Source: Gammaproteobacteria bacterium (GTDB lineage: Bacteria > Pseudomonadota > Gammaproteobacteria > Competibacterales > Competibacteraceae). From it: a stretch of 48,060 nucleotides of DNA. The notes beneath the pieces were generated by a model, which saw only the letters and a program-made list of their open reading frames with translations, did no database searches and was not told the DNA's origin. Where the stretch lies: NCBI GenBank assembly GCA_020846135.1, contig JADLEK010000019.1, positions 1-48,060 of the forward strand, given 5' to 3'. Shown piece by piece: positions 1-7,065 of this stretch. Position 1 is the first letter of the stretch; every line of letters begins with the position of its first letter. The position numbers and the translations under genes were made by a program.

Positions 1-298
1 AATCCTCCAGCCGGGTCTTGGCGTCGGCGGCGAGGATCGCGGCTTCCAGTTCCGGCGTGAGCTGATTCTGTTCGCGGATGCTGGTCAGAATCACCCCGCG
101 CCGCTCTTCCAGTTCGCGCAGATAGCCAAGCCGCTCTTCCAGCAGGCGCAATTGGGTATCGTCGAGGCCGTCGGTGGCTTCCTTGCGGTAGCGGGAAATA
201 AACGGCACGGTCGCGCCACTGTCGAGCAGGGCTACGGCGGCTTCAATCTGGCGTTCTTGAACAGCGAGTTCACGGGCGAGGGTTTGGGTGATGATCAT
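1..298 (-). CDS. tex: Tex, S1-domain RNA-binding transcription accessory protein (N-terminal part)
   Basis: The minus strand gives an open frame of 99 residues from an ATG at 296-298 that runs off the left edge. It begins [14 protein letters not shown] and contains the family signatures [20 protein letters not shown] and [15 protein letters not shown], which mark the N-terminal helical domain of Tex. Tex is a cytoplasmic nucleic-acid-binding protein with YqgF-like, helix-hairpin-helix and S1 domains, all of which would lie outside the window. It influences transcription and has been linked to stress tolerance. The identification rests on family knowledge of this conserved N-terminus. The gene is divergent from the zinc-finger gene that starts at 429, so the 130 bp between them should hold both promoters. 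Confidence 0.9.
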   Translation of the reverse strand, partial: MIITQTLARELAVQERQIEAAVALLDSGATVPFISRYRKEATDGLDDTQLRLLEERLGYLRELEERRGVILTSIREQNQLTPELEAAILAADAKTRLED

Positions 299-428
299 GG
301 CGCAGGCATCAGATTTTTGGGCAGAGGAGCATTTACAGTAGGAGAAAAACCGCGTGCGTCAAGTAAAATGCCATGAATCCGCCCTGCCGGCGCCCCTGAT
401 CCGAACTCTTGCCAAGGAGCAATGACCG

Positions 429-1112
429 ATGCCCCGTCGACCCCAATCGAAAGGTTGCTGTACCTACTGCGGATTCGAAGCCGCCAAGAGCGGCATGAGC
501 AAACATCTGGCGGCCTGCCCTCAGCGCCGGGCGGTGATTGAAGAAGCGAATGGCAAGAAAGGCGAGTCCCAGACCCTGTTGCACCTGCGGGCGCAGGATA
601 ACTACGGCGGCGATTACTGGCTGGATCTGGAAATGCGCGGCAACTCCGCCCTGTCCACGCTGGACCATTACCTGCGGGCGATCTGGCTGGAGTGCTGCGG
701 ACACTTGAGCGAGTTCTCCATGGGCGGGCGGTATGGCGAAGAAATTTCCCAGGCCCGTAAAGCCAAAGCGGTTTTTACCGTCGGTGAATCGCTGGTCCAT
801 CTTTACGATTTCGGCACGACTTCGGAGACGCTGATCAAGGTGGTCGGAACCCGGGAAGGCAAGCCGACGACCAAGCATCCCATGGCCCTGATGGCGCGGA
901 ACCGGATGCCGGAAGCGGCCTGCATCGAATGCGGCAAGCCGGCGGCATGGCTCTGCCGGGAATGCGTGATTGAACACGATGTGCGGGGTGTTTTATGTGA
1001 TGAACACGCCAAGACCCATCCCCACCATGACTATGGCGAGCCGATACCGCTCTGCAATTCGCCCCGCATGGGGATGTGCGGTTACGACGGACCGGCAGAA
1101 CCGCCTTATTAG
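429..1112 (+). CDS. Zinc-finger protein with plasmid pRiA4b ORF-3-like domain
   Basis: A 227-residue cytoplasmic protein. The N-terminus holds a zinc-finger-like pair (CTYCGFEAAKSGMSKHLAAC, residues about 11-30). The middle (about 45-150) resembles the pRiA4b ORF-3 domain, with the typical segment LDHYLRAIWLECCGHLSEF and a later stretch about force or load-like beta strands. The C-terminus carries a further Cys/His-rich cluster (CIECGKPAAWLCREC, then CDEHAKTHPHHD). The family is widespread and its function unknown; the Cys/His layout suggests zinc binding. The ATG at 429 is preceded by AAGGAGC with about 10 bp spacing, which decides the start. It runs convergently into the PP2C genes with only 13 bp between stop codons. 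Confidence 0.7.
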   Translation: MPRRPQSKGCCTYCGFEAAKSGMSKHLAACPQRRAVIEEANGKKGESQTLLHLRAQDNYGGDYWLDLEMRGNSALSTLDHYLRAIWLECCGHLSEFSMGGRYGEEISQARKAKAVFTVGESLVHLYDFGTTSETLIKVVGTREGKPTTKHPMALMARNRMPEAACIECGKPAAWLCRECVIEHDVRGVLCDEHAKTHPHHDYGEPIPLCNSPRMGMCGYDGPAEPPY

Positions 1113-1125
1113 CGGGGACAGCCGG

Positions 1126-1887
1126 TCAAGCATCCATGATCCACACCGCCACCGCCGAATAGTGGTCATGATCGGCCAGGGTGCGGCTGAGTACCCGATA
1201 TTCCAGCAGTTCCAGCCATTCCGCAGGCGTGGCGGTTTTGAGGCGGTCAGCGATCATTTCCAGCTCGGTTACTGGTTCCCACAAGCCGTCGCTGCAGAGC
1301 AGAAAGGCGTCGCCGGCTTGCAACGCCATGGGTTCCGGCAGGGTGGTCAGGCGCAGATCGCCCGGTTCGCCGAGCGCCGCCAGCAGTTGGTTGCGGTCCT
1401 GGTGATAGCGAATTTGGCTTGGATGGAGATCGCTGGCCCCGACCAACCGCTGCGGAACACTGTGATCGCGAGTCTGAAAGGCGACCGCGCCGGCCCGAAA
1501 ATGGTAGAGCCGGGAATCGCCGCTATGCGCCCAGGTCGCCCATCCGGAGTCAATCAGCAAAGTCACTGCCGTGGTCCGCATCGTCGCCAGTTCCGGATGC
1601 TGCTGTTGCCTGGTCTGCACTGCGCGGTGGGCCGCTTCCAGGTAGCGACGGACCGTGGCCGATCTGGGTTCGGCCTGTTGCGCAAACGCCGCCCGCACCG
1701 TGGCAATGGCTTGTTGCGCGGCCTGTTCCCCGCAGTGCTGTCCACCCAAACCATTGGCCAGGACCGCGCATAATCCGCCCTGCCCGTTGGCAAAGACCGC
1801 GCAGGCATCCTGATGGTCGGCGCAACCGCCGGCGCAACTGAGCGTCGCAGTGCTCAGAATCAGACGGGCCGCCGGGTCACTGGGCAT
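1126..1887 (-). CDS. PP2C-family Ser/Thr phosphatase-like protein with altered metal-site residues
   Basis: A 253-residue PP2C-fold protein. The family landmarks are in order: a CADHQDACAVF segment (motif 1), VLANGLGGQHCGEQAA (motif 2), WATWAHSGDSRLYHF, FLLCSDGLWEPV, and a C-terminal DHDHYSAVAVW. In active PP2C enzymes motif 2 reads ADGMGG, and its Asp binds the catalytic Mn/Mg; here it is Asn. The last metal motif, usually DN, is DH. The protein may therefore be weakened or a pseudophosphatase; this is inference. Its start overlaps the end of the upstream PP2C gene by 11 bp, so the two are probably translated together. No partner kinase gene is visible nearby. Confidence 0.8.
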   Translation of the reverse strand: MPSDPAARLILSTATLSCAGGCADHQDACAVFANGQGGLCAVLANGLGGQHCGEQAAQQAIATVRAAFAQQAEPRSATVRRYLEAAHRAVQTRQQQHPELATMRTTAVTLLIDSGWATWAHSGDSRLYHFRAGAVAFQTRDHSVPQRLVGASDLHPSQIRYHQDRNQLLAALGEPGDLRLTTLPEPMALQAGDAFLLCSDGLWEPVTELEMIADRLKTATPAEWLELLEYRVLSRTLADHDHYSAVAVWIMDA

Positions 1888-2986
1888 GGTCGCGATCCTG
1901 CTGGAACTCCGGCCCGCAGCGCGGCAGGAACATCAGGATGTCCAGGCGCGGGTCGTCGATGGTTGAGTCAGCACGGACGGACGTGGTGAACGCCAGGATC
2001 AGAAACAAAAGCAGCAATACCACGCTCAACCCGAACAGTCGCCGGTGGTGATATGGGACGGGTTCATCCGGGTCGCAGGCCAGAATGACGGCGGTGACGT
2101 TGTCCTGGTGAGGATGTTGCTGATTCAGGGTTTCTTTAACCAGCCGGGCGGCGGCGATTTGCGGGTCGGCGGGCAGGATCGCAGCGATGATCTCCGCCGC
2201 CAGCATCTGGTACAGGCCATCACTGCATAACAACAGCCGGTCGCCGGGTTGCAAGAGGAGCGGTTGGCGGTTGTAGTCCAGTTCGGGCAGTTCGGGCAGC
2301 CCCAGATAGCTGGTCAGCATCTCGCGCTCGGGGTGATCCCACAGCTCAGGGCGGTCCACATGACCGGTCGCAACGCCTCGCCACAACTCACGGGCGAAGA
2401 TGTGTTCCAGGTTCAGTTGCGCCAGTTCGCCATGCCGGTAGAGATAAATCCGACTGTCGCCAACCGCTGCCCAGTACAGCCGCGCTTCATGCGCCACCAC
2501 GACCGCCAGCGTTGCGCCGGCGGCCCCTTGACTGAGACCGGCGGCATGGGTGAGTTGGTTGACCGCGGCATTGGCGGCGTGTACGGCGAGTTGCAGCGCG
2601 ACTTCCGGCGGGGTAACCGGGTCTTTGGCGGCGTAATGCCGGAGCAGTGCGGCGATAGCGGATTGCGCGGCTTCGCGGCCCAGGGCCATGCCGCCCATGC
2701 CGTCAGCCAGTGCGGCCAGTACTCCGCCATGCACAGTGAACGCCCGATCGTCGAGATCGCTGAAACCGAAAGCGTCCTGTTGTTCGCGGCGAGTGCCGCG
2801 GTGCTGGGCGTTGCCGAGACGGAGTTTCGTGGCGCGGGGCATGGCAACAGGCGCAATTCGAGGCCGTCGTTCACCATGCGCTGACCAATGTTGGTCGAAC
2901 TGGTTGAGATAGGCGGTGAGTGTGGGTAATACCGCCGCGCCACCGGTTTTGGCCATACCGCCCATGCACAGGTCTTGCAACTCCAT
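1877..2986 (-). CDS. PP2C-family protein serine/threonine phosphatase, C-terminal membrane anchor
   Basis: A 369-residue protein from the ATG at 2986; an in-frame start at 3082 would add an unconvincing basic leader. The catalytic PP2C domain is complete: RGTRREQQDAFGF, LAALADGMGGMALG, YWAAVGDSRIYLYRHG, LLLCSDGLYQML and QDNVTAVILA. Near the C-terminus a hydrophobic stretch (GLSVVLLLLFLILAF) follows a basic segment, so the enzyme is likely tethered to the inner membrane with the catalytic domain in the cytoplasm. Such enzymes dephosphorylate Ser/Thr residues and usually oppose a Hanks-type kinase. It is the first gene of a two-gene unit with the shorter, degenerate PP2C protein downstream. Confidence 0.88.
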   Translation of the reverse strand: MELQDLCMGGMAKTGGAAVLPTLTAYLNQFDQHWSAHGERRPRIAPVAMPRATKLRLGNAQHRGTRREQQDAFGFSDLDDRAFTVHGGVLAALADGMGGMALGREAAQSAIAALLRHYAAKDPVTPPEVALQLAVHAANAAVNQLTHAAGLSQGAAGATLAVVVAHEARLYWAAVGDSRIYLYRHGELAQLNLEHIFARELWRGVATGHVDRPELWDHPEREMLTSYLGLPELPELDYNRQPLLLQPGDRLLLCSDGLYQMLAAEIIAAILPADPQIAAARLVKETLNQQHPHQDNVTAVILACDPDEPVPYHHRRLFGLSVVLLLLFLILAFTTSVRADSTIDDPRLDILMFLPRCGPEFQQDRDHAQ

Positions 2987-3100
2987 GAAATCATCCCGTG
3001 AATTTAGCGAATGGCGACAAGTATAGCCGCGGCGTGACAAGCGGGTAAGGGAAAATATGAGGAATCGCAGGCGATCCCGCAACCGCCCAAACTGCTTGCG

Positions 3101-4198
3101 TCAATGCCCGCCGGTACAACGCTTCACAAACTGGCCGATCCGCTCAAACGCTTCTTCCGCTTCCGGCAGGATCGGCCCGAACAGATGCCAGACATGCAGC
3201 AACTCCGGCCAGGTTTCCAGTTCAGCCGGCGAACCCGCTGCATACGCCTTGTTCACATAACGCCGGGCATCGCCCAGCAGCATTTCCGCCTCGCTGGCCT
3301 GAATCAGCACCGGCGGCAACCCGGACAAATCGCCGAAGATCGGCGAAACCAAGGGATTAGGCGGCGTCATCCGGGTCATCGCCCAGGTCAGCAATAACCG
3401 GATTGAAGCCGGTACTTTCAGAAACCCGCCCAGACTCGGTCCCAGCATCAGGTCGGTTTTGAGATTACCTTTGACCGTGGGACTGGAAAGGGTCATGTCC
3501 AGTCCCGGCGACAAGGCAATGACTCCAGTGGCGGCGGGTAGTCCGGCATCCCGCGCCCAGGCGATCAACATCAGCGCCAGATTGCCGCCTGCCGAATCGC
3601 CGGCGATGAACAGCTCTCGAACCGGGGCCGGCCCAACAGGACCGTGATCCACAATCCAGCGATAACCGGCCTGAGCGTCGGCGATCAAATCCCGGCGCAA
3701 ATGCTCCGGCATCAATCGGTAATCCAGCGCCAGCACCGCCGCGCCGGTCACTCGCGCCAGTTCCGTCGTGATCACCCGGTGGCCTTGCGGGCAACCACTG
3801 AGGAAACTGCCGCCATGCAGATAGAGCAGGCGCCGGTTCGGATCGGCGCTCGGGGCCAGCACCCACTCGCCCGGCACTCCGCCGGCATCGACCGCCAGCA
3901 CCCGATAGCCGGAATCGCCGGCCAGCAACGGCGGCTCGACAAAACCTCGCGCCATGACCCGCCGGATCGTCGCAATCCGCTGTTTGCGGGGCGCAGCGCG
4001 AATCTCCGCTGATGCTTCCGCCAACAGGACCAGCGTCTGCTGATGCTCGGGACTAGCCCGTTCCCGCACCCGGGTACAACGAGCCGGCGGCGAATCGTAA
4101 GCTCGCAGCGCCGGGCCGTTGAGGAAAACCCGGATCAGCAGCCAAGCGATAAAAAAAATGACGGCCAGCAATCCAGCCCAGTGAGTCCAGTCCAGCAT
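3101..4198 (-). CDS. Alpha/beta hydrolase, hormone-sensitive-lipase-like esterase
   Basis: A 365-residue protein. An N-terminal hydrophobic segment (GLLAVIFFIAWLLIRVFL, about residues 9-26) suggests a membrane anchor. The body is an alpha/beta hydrolase of the hormone-sensitive lipase group: the oxyanion motif LYLHGGSFLSG, then LALDYRLMPEH, then the nucleophile elbow GDSAGGNLAL. The acid is probably in the QASEAEMLLGDA region and the catalytic His in LLHVWHLFG near the C-terminus. These enzymes hydrolyse short to medium acyl esters; the natural substrate cannot be told. An AGGAG about 10 bp before the ATG supports the start. It stands alone, between the PP2C pair and the broken cytochrome gene. 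Confidence 0.85.
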   Translation of the reverse strand: MLDWTHWAGLLAVIFFIAWLLIRVFLNGPALRAYDSPPARCTRVRERASPEHQQTLVLLAEASAEIRAAPRKQRIATIRRVMARGFVEPPLLAGDSGYRVLAVDAGGVPGEWVLAPSADPNRRLLYLHGGSFLSGCPQGHRVITTELARVTGAAVLALDYRLMPEHLRRDLIADAQAGYRWIVDHGPVGPAPVRELFIAGDSAGGNLALMLIAWARDAGLPAATGVIALSPGLDMTLSSPTVKGNLKTDLMLGPSLGGFLKVPASIRLLLTWAMTRMTPPNPLVSPIFGDLSGLPPVLIQASEAEMLLGDARRYVNKAYAAGSPAELETWPELLHVWHLFGPILPEAEEAFERIGQFVKRCTGGH

Positions 4199-4308
4199 GA
4201 AGCTTTACTCCTCTCGGTTCAGAAACAGGCGGAACCCTGCGCAACGCAAGTCCGGTTGAAATTGATGGGCAGGATTTTCTTTGAGCTTACCGGATTTCCC
4301 CGGTAAAT

Positions 4309-4548
4309 TTACCCGCAGCTTAATAGGCGGGCATCCTTCGGTTTTCCACACTCCGGCCAGTCCTGCTCTTTTCCAGCAAAGTCGGGGCGCGGCTGAGTGG
4401 TGAAATAAGCAGCAACGTCGAAGGTTTCCTGATCGGTGAGCGTACCGCCCTGTCCAAGGGGCATCTTGGCTTTTACAAAGGCTGCCACATTATGTACCCG
4501 GTCAGGATCCGGGCGATGGCATCCATGTGTTGCTGCTGAATAATCCAA
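4309..4548 (-). pseudogene. Truncated class I cytochrome c gene (C-terminal fragment)
   Basis: The frame encodes HNVAAFVKAKMPLGQGG, TLTDQETFDVAAYFTTQPRP and a final PECGKPKDA segment. This matches the C-terminal part of diheme/monoheme cytochromes of the thiosulfate-dehydrogenase (TsdA)-like group, including the methionine heme-ligand region MPLGQGG. No heme-binding CXXCH motif precedes it; the sequence changes directly into the 3' end of the methyltransferase gene, which overlaps it by 47 bp. The 5' part of the cytochrome gene is not found on the far side of the block near 9.9 kb. It is best read as the remnant left when the restriction-modification block arrived. Confidence 0.7.
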
Positions 4549-6100
4549 GTTGATTAGAGCCTGAACGCTCCTTGAAATCCGGGATCAAGGCAGCGATTGC
4601 ACTTACATCTACATTTCCTAATTCACTTGGTTCGAGCTTGTGCAATCCCCCTCCATAAACACGACCTTGACCAAGTAGTTGGTCAGGGCTAATGCGATTC
4701 AGGACATCCTGAATTCGGCCAATGAGGGTGGAATCACCTTCCAGCGCCTGCGCCAAGCGCGGTTTTGGGTACATGGCGAGATAGACATTGGCGACTGTGG
4801 CTTTCGATGAGTTCAGGATAAAACGAAATGGCCGGCCATTTTTTACATCGCCACGTCCCATATAGGTGCAGACAATGGGAGAAGGTGGACGATGTTCTTG
4901 TGAATACCACGGGGTGCGATGACGGCAGATATAGCGCTGGTGGATGCCGCAGGTTTTCCCCTCTTCGAGATAGGCGAAGAGCGTTGGAAAGCATTCCCGG
5001 ATTTCTTCTTCAGGGAGTTGCGTATCCAACAGGAAAATGGATCGTTCAAGCAAAGGCAAGCCGTTGCTGTCAGAAATAATTTCATTATCAGGCAGATAAC
5101 GCGGGCTTGGAAGTATCGGGCGAAAGACCTCCATGGGCAGATTACGAGACGCAATCTCTTGACGCTCAAGGATAAAAAAGCTGTTATCGCCGGTGACCAG
5201 ACCACGCTTAATCTGAAAGAAATCAGAGAGAACAGTTGTCGCGTTCTGGCGGGGTGCGCTGGCCTGCGGGAAGCGGCTCCATTTGGACTCATGAGCTAAT
5301 AGGTCGACAGAAATTTCCCGCGAGACTTTCGGTTCATTCAGAGTGCCGCCAAAAGTGAATTTAACCTGGTGGTTTTTCGGGGGCGGCGCTTTTCTGAACC
5401 AGACGACTGCCGATGAAACCAGAGCATCGGCGAATTGAATATCACTCGGGTCGAAACGGTGAATATGGAGTAGGGTGACTTTTTCCAGAAGGTAGTGCTT
5501 GATCGCTTTGCCGTAATTTACATCCATGAATTCGCTGGGAATCAGCCATCCGCCGATACCACCCTCCGTCATCCAGGGATGTGCAAGCCCCAGGAAGTGG
5601 CAGTAGAGTCCAGCCAACCCACTGATCCTCATACCGCTCACCTGGTGGGTGCAGAGCTGCAGGCGAGTTTTGTCACTACTGGACAAGTGGTGATGGCGCA
5701 CATAGGGCGGATTGCAAATCAACAGATTAAACCGGCATACCGGCGATTCGCGGGTAAAATCCGCCATTCTGATCGTAAACCCGGATTGCGCCCAAAGTGG
5801 CTTAGCCGGCTCTCCATAATGAGGATCAATCTCGAAACCAAGGGTTTGGGCGATCCGTTCTCGCGGAAAGACCTTGAGTAGTGCTGAAAAAAACGCGCCA
5901 GTGCCGACCGCGGGATCAAGGAGGCGAACCTTTTCGTTTTCTGGAATCAGCGTTGCTGCGTACTTGAGGATATCGACGGCGAGAAGGGTAGGTGTTGCAA
6001 ACTGCCCAAGACGATTTCGTTCAGTGGGCGTCTTGCGGGAATCAAGTTGGCGCTGTAGAAAAAGGCGTTGATTTTCGAGATAGTCGATGGTTTGCAACAT
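4502..6100 (-). CDS. DNA adenine N6-methyltransferase of the XamI-type restriction-modification system
   Basis: A 532-residue methyltransferase. Residue numbers here count from an in-frame TTG at 6106 that overlaps the endonuclease stop; the ATG at 6100 lies 2 bp after that stop. Motif X is GQFATP (about 34-39), the SAM-binding motif I is LLDPAVGTG (62-70) and the catalytic motif IV is NPPY (132-135). This order fits gamma-class m6A enzymes; the C-terminal half would recognise the target. Its neighbour is a XamI-type endonuclease, so the expected mark is m6A within GTCGAC. The last residues (NTWMPSPGS) are encoded by DNA that belonged to the cytochrome c gene, so the native C-terminus may have been slightly different. 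G+C is lower than in neighbours. Confidence 0.88.
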   Translation of the reverse strand: MLQTIDYLENQRLFLQRQLDSRKTPTERNRLGQFATPTLLAVDILKYAATLIPENEKVRLLDPAVGTGAFFSALLKVFPRERIAQTLGFEIDPHYGEPAKPLWAQSGFTIRMADFTRESPVCRFNLLICNPPYVRHHHLSSSDKTRLQLCTHQVSGMRISGLAGLYCHFLGLAHPWMTEGGIGGWLIPSEFMDVNYGKAIKHYLLEKVTLLHIHRFDPSDIQFADALVSSAVVWFRKAPPPKNHQVKFTFGGTLNEPKVSREISVDLLAHESKWSRFPQASAPRQNATTVLSDFFQIKRGLVTGDNSFFILERQEIASRNLPMEVFRPILPSPRYLPDNEIISDSNGLPLLERSIFLLDTQLPEEEIRECFPTLFAYLEEGKTCGIHQRYICRHRTPWYSQEHRPPSPIVCTYMGRGDVKNGRPFRFILNSSKATVANVYLAMYPKPRLAQALEGDSTLIGRIQDVLNRISPDQLLGQGRVYGGGLHKLEPSELGNVDVSAIAALIPDFKERSGSNQLGLFSSNTWMPSPGS

Positions 6101-6102
6101 CG

Positions 6103-7065
6103 TCAAATCCCGAAAAGAGCCAGATCATCGACACGGTGTTCCCAGACCCAATCAATGCCTTCAGCGGCTTCATAGCCGAGATAGCCACTATCAAAATAGC
6201 CGCACAGGAAGAGATTAAACTGCACTTTCTTCCCGTAAGTGGAGCGGAGTTGCGCCATCTTTACGGCTTCTTCTTTGCGGCGCTTGTTGGTGTTGGCGAA
6301 GTCGCCTGCGGACTTTGCTTCAAAGAAAATCGGAAATACGCCCGGTTTTCCAGTCTTGGGCATGATGACCACATCAATGGGAATGTTGACAGTTTTTACG
6401 CCATCTTCGAGTTTGACAGGGACGTTCATGCGGAATGAAAAACTACCGAACGGCATCGCGTTAAAATGCACAGCATCGCGGCTGAATAATTGGGTATAGC
6501 CACGGGCTTCGAGCCATGACTGAATGACGTTCAGTTGCCGTTTTTCCTGAGCGTTGCGAATAATAGGATTCGCTATAGCGCCACAGAGACGGTCGGCAAC
6601 GATAGTGGCAGCACGGTGAATTTCAATCTCGGTCGGAGGTTCTTCACACCCCAGCCAAGTGAAAATATCAGGATCCGCCATCTTTTGGATCATGTTGGTA
6701 ATTTTGATGATCTCGCTGTCGACGTCCGTGGAGATCATCCGGGGAGGGAATTTCTTTTTGAGTTCGATACTCTTTACGAGGTTAGGTGAAACCCCAGTTA
6801 GTCCGATCAGGCGATCTACCGCGAGTGGCGGACAGGTGGACATGCGGAGCGTAGGAAGGATTTCTGGATGCTGCCTCAGGATGACTGGATCGATACGGGT
6901 CATGTTGCCCGTCGAGCGCAACGTAGCTTCAACATCCTGGGTTGTTTGAAGCCGCGTAGTTCGGAAAGCCTGCGGTGCGAACTTCATAAACCAGTCGTTG
7001 TACATATCCACTGACTTTGCAATGTCAGCTTTCCATTGCCCTGGCTTATTGAGGTTAGCTGCCAT
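6103..7065 (-). CDS. XamI-family type II restriction endonuclease
   Basis: A 320-residue protein resembling the XamI restriction endonuclease family: the N-terminal WKADIAKSVDMYNDWFMKFAP, the central LRMSTCPPLAVDRLIGLTGVS and a nuclease core. The PD-(D/E)XK signature is visible as IPIDVVIMP followed by PIFFEAKSAGDF, giving a plausible catalytic D...E-x-K. XamI is an isoschizomer of SalI and cuts GTCGAC; specificity here is inferred from family membership. The ATG at 7065 lies inside the tail of the upstream fusion gene (11 bp overlap), and the stop at 6103 abuts the methyltransferase start. GTCGAC occurs in the window (for example 436, 5303, 6718, 20662, 40266), so the methyltransferase must protect the host if the nuclease is active. 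Confidence 0.85.
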   Translation of the reverse strand: MAANLNKPGQWKADIAKSVDMYNDWFMKFAPQAFRTTRLQTTQDVEATLRSTGNMTRIDPVILRQHPEILPTLRMSTCPPLAVDRLIGLTGVSPNLVKSIELKKKFPPRMISTDVDSEIIKITNMIQKMADPDIFTWLGCEEPPTEIEIHRAATIVADRLCGAIANPIIRNAQEKRQLNVIQSWLEARGYTQLFSRDAVHFNAMPFGSFSFRMNVPVKLEDGVKTVNIPIDVVIMPKTGKPGVFPIFFEAKSAGDFANTNKRRKEEAVKMAQLRSTYGKKVQFNLFLCGYFDSGYLGYEAAEGIDWVWEHRVDDLALFGI

